A stretch of 25,070 bases of DNA from a bacterium (lineage in GTDB: Bacteria; JAMCPX01): the NCBI GenBank assembly GCA_021789095.1, contig JAJYJX010000011.1:1-25070 (forward strand), read 5' to 3'. Under the pieces are notes generated by a model. That model searched no databases, was not told the origin of the DNA, and saw nothing but the letters and a program-made list of their open reading frames with translations. Both the position numbers and the translations under genes were made by a program. How positions within the stretch are numbered: position 1 is the stretch's first letter; every line of letters starts with the position of its first letter. Positions 1 through 6,752 of this stretch are shown one piece after another.

Positions 1-87
1 AATTCCTTCGTGTACTTATCATATAAAGTAAGCCATAAAAATCTCAACTAAGAACTTGGCAATCTAATAAAAAGGAGATAATCGGTT

Positions 88-915
88 ATGGCTATAATAA
101 CCATATCAAGGGGAACATTTAGTGGTGGAGAAAAACTTGCTGAATGTCTTGTCCAAAAATTAGGATATAAGTCAATAAGCAGGAAGATTCTCGTAGATGC
201 CGCTGAAAAATATGGCATTTCAGAGAATCAATTAATAACAACCATGGAAGCAAAACCCGCTATCAAAGAACGCCTGTCATTAAATATAGACAGGTTTCGC
301 TACCTTTCTTTTATACAGGCCACCCTCTGTGATGCAGCAAAAAACGATAACATTGTTTATTACGGGCATGCAGGTCATCTTCTTTTAAAAGATGCATGTC
401 CCGTCATAAAGGTTAAGGTTATAGCAGATATGGAACAGCGAATCCTCTTTGCCATGGAGCGTAACAAAATTTCCAGGGAAGAGGCGATTCCTTATATCAA
501 GAAAATGGACAAATACAGAAAAAAATGGACAAAATTTCTTTATGATATAGACTGGAATGACCCTTCGCTGTATGACGTTGTTATAAATTTGAAGCATACA
601 AGCATACAAACAGCATGTGATATGATAAGTGTTATGACAACCGCCCCGGAATTCAAACTCACAGAGACCTCAAAAAGAGCTATAGCGGATCTAACGCTTG
701 AGAGCCAGGTAAAGGCAAGGCTTGCATCCGATGATACTACAAAAGATTATATGCTGAAAATTGCGGTGAGAGACGGCAATGTAAGGGTCAGCGGCAGAGT
801 TAAAAATGTCGAGGATGCCAATAGAATAAAAACCATCATCGAAGAAATGCCGGGTGTCAAGAGCATGGACTGCAGTTGCGTAAACTATTACATAAACGAT
901 GATGTAATACTTTAA
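88..915 (+). CDS. Cytidylate kinase-like protein with C-terminal BON domain
   Basis: The N-terminus (AIITISRGTFSGGEKLAE) matches the start of the cytidylate-kinase-like family, where a glycine-rich phosphate-binding loop follows an ISR motif. The kinase-like part runs to about residue 190. Residues about 205-275 look like a BON domain, a small alpha/beta fold usually found in periplasmic or membrane-associated proteins; the GNVRVSGRV and GVKSMDCSC segments fit its strand-turn pattern. No signal peptide is visible, so a cytoplasmic protein is expected. The start is supported by an AAAAGGAGA ribosome-binding site 7-15 nt upstream. Its stop codon lies inside a copy of a short repeat (912-938), and a hairpin follows. 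True cytidylate kinases are shorter and lack BON, so the substrate is uncertain. The domain assignment is by eye. Confidence 0.75.
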   Translation: MAIITISRGTFSGGEKLAECLVQKLGYKSISRKILVDAAEKYGISENQLITTMEAKPAIKERLSLNIDRFRYLSFIQATLCDAAKNDNIVYYGHAGHLLLKDACPVIKVKVIADMEQRILFAMERNKISREEAIPYIKKMDKYRKKWTKFLYDIDWNDPSLYDVVINLKHTSIQTACDMISVMTTAPEFKLTETSKRAIADLTLESQVKARLASDDTTKDYMLKIAVRDGNVRVSGRVKNVEDANRIKTIIEEMPGVKSMDCSCVNYYINDDVIL

Positions 916-938
916 CCCAAAAATTACAATAGGAAAGT
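912..938 (+). repeat. Single end copy of the interspersed inverted-repeat element
   Basis: This stretch (TTAACCCAAAAAT, one extra base, then ACAATAGGAAAGT) matches the right terminal repeat of the element at 23694-23939 with about one substitution and two single-base indels over 27-28 nt. The matching stops abruptly at the hairpin that follows. The TAA inside it is the stop codon of the kinase-like gene, so the repeat abuts or supplies the gene's 3' end. It is probably a decayed or one-ended insertion. No opposite end was found nearby. Confidence 0.5.
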
Positions 939-941
939 AGA

Positions 942-967
942 GGCGATTCGGTGAATCGCCCTGTTTT
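942..967 (+). terminator. Hairpin terminator between convergent genes
   Basis: GGCGATTC-GGT-GAATCGCC is a perfect 8-bp stem with a 3-nt loop (942-960), followed on the + strand by CTGTTTTAT. It lies between the stop codons of the kinase-like gene (+) and the MFS gene (-), where a terminator is expected. The U-tract is clear only on the + strand, so it should mainly end kinase transcription. Confidence 0.7.
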
Positions 968-976
968 ATATGAATT

Positions 977-2485
977 CTATTCCGAAAGAAAATGCTCTTT
1001 CGCCATCTTTATCCGTCCTTTTTTCGTGATAGAAAGGACAGCTGAAACGAAATTAAGAACCGTGTAGGTAATAATGACTATTATAAACCCATGTATAAAA
1101 CCATTTTCCCTGAGCTGATGAGGCACACTGTTTATGTTAATATGATGATAACCCTTTGTAGTTAAATAAGCCGCTGTTATTGAGGTTATTATAAGTCCGG
1201 AAATATCTATACCGAACACCCTGCCGCTTGCCCTCATCATATTCAGAATGCCGCCGGCACTTCCCAGCCTTTCTTCAGGAACACTTCCCATAACAGAGCT
1301 GTTATTCGGCGGGGTAAATAATCCCATGCCCAATCCCAGTGCTGTAAATTCTATGATGAGTACAGCCACATCCGGCTGTCTGCCGGAAAAGATCATACAA
1401 AAGGATGCAATAGAACATATAAACATACCAATAGATGTCATGATGGGTGGACCATACCTGTCGGAAAGTGCGCCTGCAATAGGGGCGACAATAGACATGG
1501 TGATGGGTATAGGGGTCAATAATGTGCCTGCTGTAAACGCAGAAAACTTGGCTATATTCTCAAGATAGAACGGCATTATGAAAAGTATACCGAACAAAAC
1601 ATAATAAGAAAAGAATCCTGTAATATTACCCGCTGAAAAATCATATATTCTATACAATTTAAAATCCATCATCGGATATTTGAATTTTAACTCGGTCATG
1701 ATGAATACACTGAAGAAGATAACAAATAATATAATATAAGTAACTATAGTATCGGACTCCCAGCCCAATTTGCGTCCTTCGTTCAATGCCAGCACAAGAA
1801 ACAATAAGGCAGCAGCAAATGTAACACTTCCGATGTAATCCATCTTTTCTCTAATCTTTGATCTCTTATCTTTAGGTAAAATATACAAAGCTGCCAGCGT
1901 TCCAATAATACCAATCGGTACGTTTATATAGAAAATAGAACGCCATTTTGTGCCGAAGAGATTTAAATTGATAAGCAGGCCGCCAAGGAAAGGGCCGATT
2001 GACATGGCAATAGCCTGTACAGCCCCCTGAATACCGATAGCCTTGCCAAGTTCTTTTGAAGGAAAACATTGGGTTATAATGGCAACCGAATTAGCCTGCA
2101 ACAAACCGCCGCCTACAGCCTGAATTATCCTTGAAACGATCATAAATTCTATGTTCGGTGCAAAGCCGCATAATGCAGAGCCTATTGTAAAAATGACAAA
2201 ACCAAGATTGTACATCCTGCTTCTTCCGAACATATCCGCAAGTCTTCCGAAAAACGGCAGAAAAATTGTAAGGGTAAGCATGTATGCCATTGCCACCCAT
2301 TCATCGAGATGCAGGGATATGTGGTAATACTTTTCAAGTGTCGGCAAGGCAATATTTTCTATACTTACGTCGAGTGCAGACATGGATGCACCAATCAGAA
2401 CAGTTGTCAGTATAAACCATCTCCATTGTGGATGTGTTGAAAAGAATGGATGAGGCCATTTAACTTTTTGAGTATTTTCTTCCAT
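977..2485 (-). CDS. MFS drug/multidrug efflux transporter, DHA2 (14-TM) family
   Basis: A 502-residue, very hydrophobic protein with the layout of EmrB/QacA-type drug:H+ antiporters. TM1 ends in ALDVSIENIALPTL, the DHA2 form of the LDxTIVNVALP motif. The loop between TM2 and TM3 carries GRLADMFGRSRMY (MFS motif A), and SIGPFLGGLL in TM5 is the antiporter motif C. The length fits 14 membrane helices in the inner membrane. No EmrA-type membrane fusion partner lies next to it. The gene converges with the kinase gene and faces the metabolic block on its other side. A 21-bp near-palindrome about 60 bp upstream (2542-2562) could be the operator of an unseen regulator. No strong ribosome-binding site precedes the ATG. 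The substrate cannot be told from sequence. Confidence 0.9.
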   Translation of the reverse strand: MEENTQKVKWPHPFFSTHPQWRWFILTTVLIGASMSALDVSIENIALPTLEKYYHISLHLDEWVAMAYMLTLTIFLPFFGRLADMFGRSRMYNLGFVIFTIGSALCGFAPNIEFMIVSRIIQAVGGGLLQANSVAIITQCFPSKELGKAIGIQGAVQAIAMSIGPFLGGLLINLNLFGTKWRSIFYINVPIGIIGTLAALYILPKDKRSKIREKMDYIGSVTFAAALLFLVLALNEGRKLGWESDTIVTYIILFVIFFSVFIMTELKFKYPMMDFKLYRIYDFSAGNITGFFSYYVLFGILFIMPFYLENIAKFSAFTAGTLLTPIPITMSIVAPIAGALSDRYGPPIMTSIGMFICSIASFCMIFSGRQPDVAVLIIEFTALGLGMGLFTPPNNSSVMGSVPEERLGSAGGILNMMRASGRVFGIDISGLIITSITAAYLTTKGYHHININSVPHQLRENGFIHGFIIVIITYTVLNFVSAVLSITKKGRIKMAKEHFLSE

Positions 2486-2541
2486 AATTTATGTAATTAA
2501 CCTTTAACAATTAATCCGGATAAATAGTAAAAAAAATAATA

Positions 2542-2562
2542 TTTCGTATACAATATACAAAA
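2542..2562. promoter_or_regulatory. Near-palindromic operator candidate upstream of the MFS gene
   Basis: The sequence reads TTT-C-GTATA-CAA-TATAC-A-AAA, giving 8 complementary positions on each side with one mismatched pair. It sits about 57-77 bp upstream of the MFS start codon. Symmetric sites of this size are typical for MarR- or TetR-type repressors of efflux pumps. No such regulator is encoded in the window, so binding is inferred only. Confidence 0.35.
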
Positions 2563-2764
2563 TTTTTAATTTAGATAAAAAATATGGTCAATAAAAATTA
2601 GGCAATTTGCATTTTTTTCGTTTTCATGACATGAGGACTAGTCAAAAATTGTATGTGTTAAAAGAAAGGCGGCGTTGATCTTCTTAAAAAGAACAATAAA
2701 TTATCGGAAAAGTCTTGTGTTACAGGACAGGGAAAACCTCTCAATTCGGGCAAGTAATACAGCA

Positions 2765-2778
2765 GTCCGGCACCGGAC
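2765..2778. promoter_or_regulatory. GC-rich dyad upstream of acyl-CoA dehydrogenase
   Basis: GTCCGG-CA-CCGGAC is a perfect 6-bp inverted repeat, 69-82 bp upstream of the first gene of the metabolic block. It stands out as GC-rich in an AT-rich spacer. It could be an operator (for example for a TetR-type acyl-CoA-responsive regulator) or a small RNA hairpin. The chance of a 6-bp dyad in this space is not negligible. Confidence 0.3.
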
Positions 2779-2846
2779 AGAACCCGATCCTGGATTTCCC
2801 GATTATTTGACTTGCAGAACTTGGTGTACTAAAAATAATCCTTGTT

Positions 2847-4025
2847 ATGAAACAATTTAAAGGTACAGATTTCTATATACTTGATGATCTTCTTACAGAG
2901 GAAGAGCGTCTTACCAGGCAGAGTGTCAGAGACTTTGTTGATCGCGAGTTTATGCCGAAGATCCAGCAGTCATTCAGGGACGCTCGGTTTCCCATGGAGG
3001 TCGTTCCGTCTCTGGGCAGGCTCGGTGTGTTCGGCGCACAGATAAACGGGTACGGTTGCAGCAAGGTCAGCAATATTGCATACGGCATTATGATGCAGGA
3101 GCTTGAAAGGGGCGACTCGGGACTCAGAAGCTTTGCATCGGTACAGAGTTCCCTTGCCATGACCGCAATCCATGAATACGGCAGCGAAGAGCAGAAAAAC
3201 CACTGGCTGCCCGAGCTTGCCAGTGCAAAAAAGATAGGGTGTTTCGGACTTACAGAGTCCGACTTCGGATCCAACCCGGCAGGCATGCGTACAACAGCAA
3301 CACAGGACGGTAAATATTACGTAATGAACGGCTCGAAGATGTGGATAACAAACGGCTCTGTCGCGGATGTTGCGGTCGTATGGGCAAAGACAAAGAAAGA
3401 CGATCCCAAAAGCATAAAAGGGTTTCTTGTCGAAAAAGGAACCCGCGGGTTCAGCTCAAAAGACATACACAACAAGCTGTCCATGCGCGCATCGGTTACA
3501 TCGGAGCTGAGCTTTGACGAGTGTAAAATCCCCGAAGACAGTATACTGCCTCATTCCGGCGGTCTGAAATCCCCGCTTACCTGTCTTATGCATGCACGGT
3601 ACAGCATTGCCTGGGGCGCAATAGGTGCTGCCATGGCGTGCTATGAAGAAGCGCTCGACTACGCGAAAGAGCGCGTCCAGTTCTCAAGGCCCATTGCAGG
3701 ATACCAGCTTGTGCAGGAAAGGCTTGTGTGGATGCTTTCCGAAATTACCAAGGCGCAGCTCCTTGCCTGGCGCATGGGAAAGATGCAGGACAACGAGAGT
3801 TTAAAGCATTACCATGTCTCGCTCGCAAAGATGAACAACGTAAAAATAGCGCTTGAAATTGCAAGGGCATGCCGGGACATACTCGGCGCAAACGGCATAA
3901 CCGATGAATACCAGTGCATGAGGCATATGAATAACCTTGAGAGCGTTTATACGTACGAGGGCACCAATAATATCCATACCCTTGTGCTCGGAGAGCACAT
4001 AACAGGCATCAAGGCATTTGAATAA
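2847..4025 (+). CDS. Acyl-CoA dehydrogenase, glutaryl-CoA dehydrogenase type
   Basis: A 392-residue acyl-CoA dehydrogenase whose sequence follows mitochondrial glutaryl-CoA dehydrogenase along its length: RSFASVQSSL, GCFGLTESDFGSNP (flavin-contacting loop), MWITNG, LSMRAS, ARYSIAWGAIGAA, RDILGANGI and TYEGTNNIHTLVLG. E87, R94 and S95, which in GCDH contact the substrate's distal carboxylate, are present, as are Y370 and the catalytic base E371. This favours glutaryl-CoA (dehydrogenation, perhaps with decarboxylation to crotonyl-CoA) over a plain fatty acyl-CoA, with electrons passed to ETF. Some anaerobes have non-decarboxylating homologues, so the product is open. It heads the co-directional block. 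The ATG lacks a clear ribosome-binding site, but the alignment start fits. Confidence 0.88.
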   Translation: MKQFKGTDFYILDDLLTEEERLTRQSVRDFVDREFMPKIQQSFRDARFPMEVVPSLGRLGVFGAQINGYGCSKVSNIAYGIMMQELERGDSGLRSFASVQSSLAMTAIHEYGSEEQKNHWLPELASAKKIGCFGLTESDFGSNPAGMRTTATQDGKYYVMNGSKMWITNGSVADVAVVWAKTKKDDPKSIKGFLVEKGTRGFSSKDIHNKLSMRASVTSELSFDECKIPEDSILPHSGGLKSPLTCLMHARYSIAWGAIGAAMACYEEALDYAKERVQFSRPIAGYQLVQERLVWMLSEITKAQLLAWRMGKMQDNESLKHYHVSLAKMNNVKIALEIARACRDILGANGITDEYQCMRHMNNLESVYTYEGTNNIHTLVLGEHITGIKAFE

Positions 4026-4065
4026 GTTCCGTTAGCTCAAAAGGCTGGTATGGGAAGGTGATCAA

Positions 4066-5043
4066 ATGTACAATCTCGTTGTTTCATTCAATGTACCTGA
4101 AGAAGAAAAAGAAACAATAAAGAAAGCATTGAGCGGGTATTGCAATACAATCTTCCTGCACGATATACCGCAGTCTGAAAGGACTGAAGCCATTTCTAAA
4201 GCCGATATTCTTCTCTCGTGGAACCCTTCAAAGGAATGCACCGAAGAGGATTTTCTGTACATGAAAAAAGTTAAACTGCTGCAGCTGGTATCCGCAGGTG
4301 CAGACCATCTTCCTTTTGACAGGCTGAAGGCGGGTATGGTTGTCGCAAGCAACATAGGCGCATACTCCATGCCCATGGCAGAGCATGTTATGGCAATAAC
4401 ACTGGCACTTTTAAAAAGGCTTTTGCCCGGGCAAAAAAAACTGACAGAAGACGTGTTTGACCAGTTTACAGAGAACAGGATGCTCGATGGCGCAGTGTGC
4501 GGGATATTGGGCTATGGCGGAATAGGCAAGGCTGTTGCCCGTTACATGAGGGCATTTAATGTCAAGATATTCGCCGTAAACACCTCGGGCAGGACAGATG
4601 AAGATGTTGCATTCATTGGCACACTTGGAGATCTGGATTATGTATTGTCGAACTCTGACATCGTGGTGATCTCGCTTCCTTTAAACAGGCACACACGGGG
4701 AATCATCGCCAGGGAACAATTCGATAAAATGAAAAAGGACGCTGTTCTGATAAATGTGGCAAGGGGTGACATCATCGACCAGGGGACTTTATACAACCAT
4801 TTAAAAGCAAACCCCATGTTTATGGCCGGGATAGATGCATGGTGGATAGAGCCGTTCCGGCACGGCGAATTCCGCATCAACTATCCGTTTTTCGGACTGC
4901 CGAATGTCCTTGGCTCGCCACATAACTCCGCTATAGTACCGGGGGTCCTGGCAATGGGCATTAAATCTGCATTGGAGAATGTCATAAGGTTTGCAAAAAA
5001 AGAAAGGCCCAGGGGTATTGTGGATTTTGGGGATTATGTCTGA
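4066..5043 (+). CDS. D-isomer-specific 2-hydroxyacid dehydrogenase (NAD-dependent)
   Basis: A 325-residue member of the D-2-hydroxyacid dehydrogenase family. The Rossmann motif GYGGIG is at residues 149-154. The expected catalytic set is present: R233 in NVARGD, E262 in WWIEP and H286 in SPHNSA. It would interconvert a 2-oxoacid and a D-2-hydroxyacid with NAD(P)H in the cytosol. The usual signature around the Glu (DVFxxEP) is DAWWIEP here, with two tryptophans, which may alter the substrate pocket. GGAAGGTGA lies just upstream of the ATG. It sits 40 bp after the acyl-CoA dehydrogenase and before acpS and is probably co-transcribed. The substrate is unknown: related enzymes act on glycerate, phosphoglycerate, lactate or hydroxyglutarate. 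Confidence 0.87.
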   Translation: MYNLVVSFNVPEEEKETIKKALSGYCNTIFLHDIPQSERTEAISKADILLSWNPSKECTEEDFLYMKKVKLLQLVSAGADHLPFDRLKAGMVVASNIGAYSMPMAEHVMAITLALLKRLLPGQKKLTEDVFDQFTENRMLDGAVCGILGYGGIGKAVARYMRAFNVKIFAVNTSGRTDEDVAFIGTLGDLDYVLSNSDIVVISLPLNRHTRGIIAREQFDKMKKDAVLINVARGDIIDQGTLYNHLKANPMFMAGIDAWWIEPFRHGEFRINYPFFGLPNVLGSPHNSAIVPGVLAMGIKSALENVIRFAKKERPRGIVDFGDYV

Positions 5044-5091
5044 AGGGGAATTTATATTGCCAGTAAGTTATGCCTGGGCTATTGTGGGAAC

Positions 5092-5478
5092 ATGGGTATT
5101 GTCGGCATAGGTATTGATATTGTCAGAGTTTCACGTATAGAGAACCTGCTGAAGCAAAAGAAAAACAGGTTCACCAACAGGATCTTTACGGAGGCAGAGC
5201 GTGCCTACTGCGAGCGGTTCAAACACAGGGCTGAACGATACGCCGCACGGTTCGCCGCAAAAGAAGCAGCCAGAAAGGCAGTTTCACCGCTTTACCTGGG
5301 TTATTATAATTATAAAGAAATAGAGGTGGTAAGAAGGTCTGACGGCATGCATGGCATAAAGCTCCACGGAAAACTTTCTGCACTTGAAAAAAAGGACGTA
5401 CAATTTGTTGTTTCTTTAACACATGAGCAAGACTACGCCGTTGCCGTTGTTGTTGCACATTCCAATGGCCGGACGTAA
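5092..5478 (+). CDS. acpS: Holo-[acyl-carrier-protein] synthase
   Basis: A 128-residue protein of the usual AcpS length. It starts GIVGIGIDIVRVSRIE, with Mg2+-ligand D9, and has the second signature RFAAKEAARKA with E58. AcpS transfers the 4'-phosphopantetheine arm from CoA to the conserved serine of acyl carrier protein in the cytosol. In many bacteria acpS sits with pdxJ or nnrE/nnrD; here it lies between a hydroxyacid dehydrogenase and acyl-CoA dehydrogenase genes, which does not explain its role beyond co-expression. The start is the first ATG giving the canonical N-terminus, with a weak GTGGGA upstream. Confidence 0.92.
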   Translation: MGIVGIGIDIVRVSRIENLLKQKKNRFTNRIFTEAERAYCERFKHRAERYAARFAAKEAARKAVSPLYLGYYNYKEIEVVRRSDGMHGIKLHGKLSALEKKDVQFVVSLTHEQDYAVAVVVAHSNGRT

Positions 5479-5498
5479 AACGCACTGTTTCGTAAAGG

Positions 5499-5545
5499 TT
5501 GACACATTAATTTTTTTATTTTAGCCATGAAAGATATACAGGAGG
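5499..5545 (+). promoter_or_regulatory. Weak promoter candidate and strong ribosome-binding site before the degenerate ACAD gene
   Basis: A consensus -35 TTGACA (5499-5504) is followed by a T-rich spacer, but no good -10 lies at 16-18 bp (TAGCCA at 17 bp). CAGGAGGG just ahead of ATG 5553 is a strong ribosome-binding site. The 74-bp gap after acpS could mark a new transcription start, but the promoter is not convincing. Confidence 0.25.
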
Positions 5546-5552
5546 GCGTACT

Positions 5553-6749
5553 ATGACTATGAGCGGTAAACCCGGGGATCCCGATGTTTCTACGCACAGT
5601 GCTTTCACCATTGACGAACAGAAGGCCATTGAAGCACTTGGTCAGGCATTTGCAGTCAAAACCGTCCAGCCCATGTTATCCAGGGGAGGTCCTGACGGTG
5701 ATTCATTGATGGTATCCGGTATCCTGAAAGAGGCTGCAAGTATCGGGCTGCTTGCAGAACATGGTGAAGGTATGTCCGGCACTGAAACAGGCATATGGGG
5801 TACAATTGCTTTATCGGCAGGACCTGCGATGTCTTTAAATCTTCTAAAAAATATTGCACAAGTATGCGGCGGCATATCTGCGAATTTTCATGCTTCAGGC
5901 ATAGGTAATCTTGCGGCAGGCATGTTTAAACTGAACGTGACGGGCAGGCTGGCATATGTAATGCCGGATTTTGACGGGCTGCATATAATGCCCTCTTTGA
6001 ACAATCCTGCCGTAGCTTATAAGACGGCGTCAATAAAAGGAGATTACTCGGGTTCAGGTTATCTTATACATGGAGATAAAGGGTTCTTGCTGCAGGCACG
6101 TGAGACATCATCGTACATAATTGCCTTACCGCTCAAAACGGGTGATACATATTCATGGGGTGTTATGAGCATTCCTGCATCCGATAGTAGTGTAAAGATT
6201 GAAGCCGGAAAGAAGCAAATGGGCATAAGATCTGCTGAGATAATATATCTTAATATATATAATAAAAACATTATAAAACAAGATGTTATATTACTTAACA
6301 ATATAGATTATATACTATTGCTCTCTGCATACTACCTCGCAGGTATTGTTGCCATATTATCGGGTATTGCAAAAGGCGCTGTAGCATCTGCTATCAAGTA
6401 TGCAGGCGAGCGTTACCAGGGAACAAAATTAATCATCGAGCATCCGGCAGTGAGGTTTTTGATCGCGGAATCCGAAACAAGGATATCTGCAGTTGAGGCG
6501 ATGCTTGAGCATGTCCCGAAACAATCTCATGATGCGAAATCCATGCTTAAATATGCCTCAGGGCTTAAATGGTTCGGGTCTGTGCAGTGTGTGCAGGCCA
6601 TTACGGACAGCCTCCAGGTATTCGGAGGGTACGGGTACATGGAAGATTACGGCATGGAAAAACGGCTCAGGGACGGCGAAACACTGAAAAGCCTTTCAGG
6701 TTCTTCGGTTGTGCACCGGCATACAGTAATGGATACTATGGAGGTTTAG
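5553..6749 (+). CDS. Degenerate acyl-CoA dehydrogenase homologue, probably non-catalytic partner subunit
   Basis: The C-terminal half is recognisably acyl-CoA dehydrogenase (AGERYQGTKLIIEHPAVRF, LQVFGGYGYMEDYGMEKRLRDG), but key features are gone. The catalytic loop YEGT is replaced by LSGS (residues 381-384), removing the base glutamate. The flavin-contacting TEPxAGSD loop is not recognisable, with MPDFDG near the expected place. An internal stretch (about 6236-6322) is very AT-rich and encodes an Ile/Leu/Asn/Tyr-rich segment unlike the family. Only 3 bp separate its stop codon from the next gene, an intact acyl-CoA dehydrogenase whose ribosome-binding site lies inside this gene, so translation is probably coupled. 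Alpha2-beta2 acyl-CoA dehydrogenases built from unlike subunits are known in actinobacterial steroid degradation. A structural or regulatory subunit is my inference; gene decay is the alternative, although the frame is fully open. Confidence 0.7.
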   Translation: MTMSGKPGDPDVSTHSAFTIDEQKAIEALGQAFAVKTVQPMLSRGGPDGDSLMVSGILKEAASIGLLAEHGEGMSGTETGIWGTIALSAGPAMSLNLLKNIAQVCGGISANFHASGIGNLAAGMFKLNVTGRLAYVMPDFDGLHIMPSLNNPAVAYKTASIKGDYSGSGYLIHGDKGFLLQARETSSYIIALPLKTGDTYSWGVMSIPASDSSVKIEAGKKQMGIRSAEIIYLNIYNKNIIKQDVILLNNIDYILLLSAYYLAGIVAILSGIAKGAVASAIKYAGERYQGTKLIIEHPAVRFLIAESETRISAVEAMLEHVPKQSHDAKSMLKYASGLKWFGSVQCVQAITDSLQVFGGYGYMEDYGMEKRLRDGETLKSLSGSSVVHRHTVMDTMEV

Positions 6750-6752
6750 CAA

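Larger units (their letters stand above)
2486..2846. other. 361-bp divergent intergenic region with operator-like dyads
   Basis: This AT-rich spacer separates the MFS gene (-) from the acyl-CoA dehydrogenase block (+) and must hold promoters for both. Three dyads are visible: GTATA-CAA-TATAC (2546-2558), TGAC-N10-GTCA (2627-2644) and GTCCGG-CA-CCGGAC (2765-2778). A possible -35 TTGACT (2807-2812) is followed 17 bp later by the weak -10 TAAAAA, but it would leave almost no leader. An open frame from TTG 2675 to 2860 has a ribosome-binding-like AAAGGCGG but an unconvincing protein sequence, and it is not called as a gene. Confidence 0.5.

Noticed and set aside
2675-2860. 61-codon frame upstream of and overlapping the first acyl-CoA dehydrogenase gene
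   Set aside because: It starts at TTG with a fair AAAGGCGG, but the peptide has no hydrophobic core, motif or regulatory-leader character, and it contains the dyad at 2765. More likely untranslated leader or spacer.
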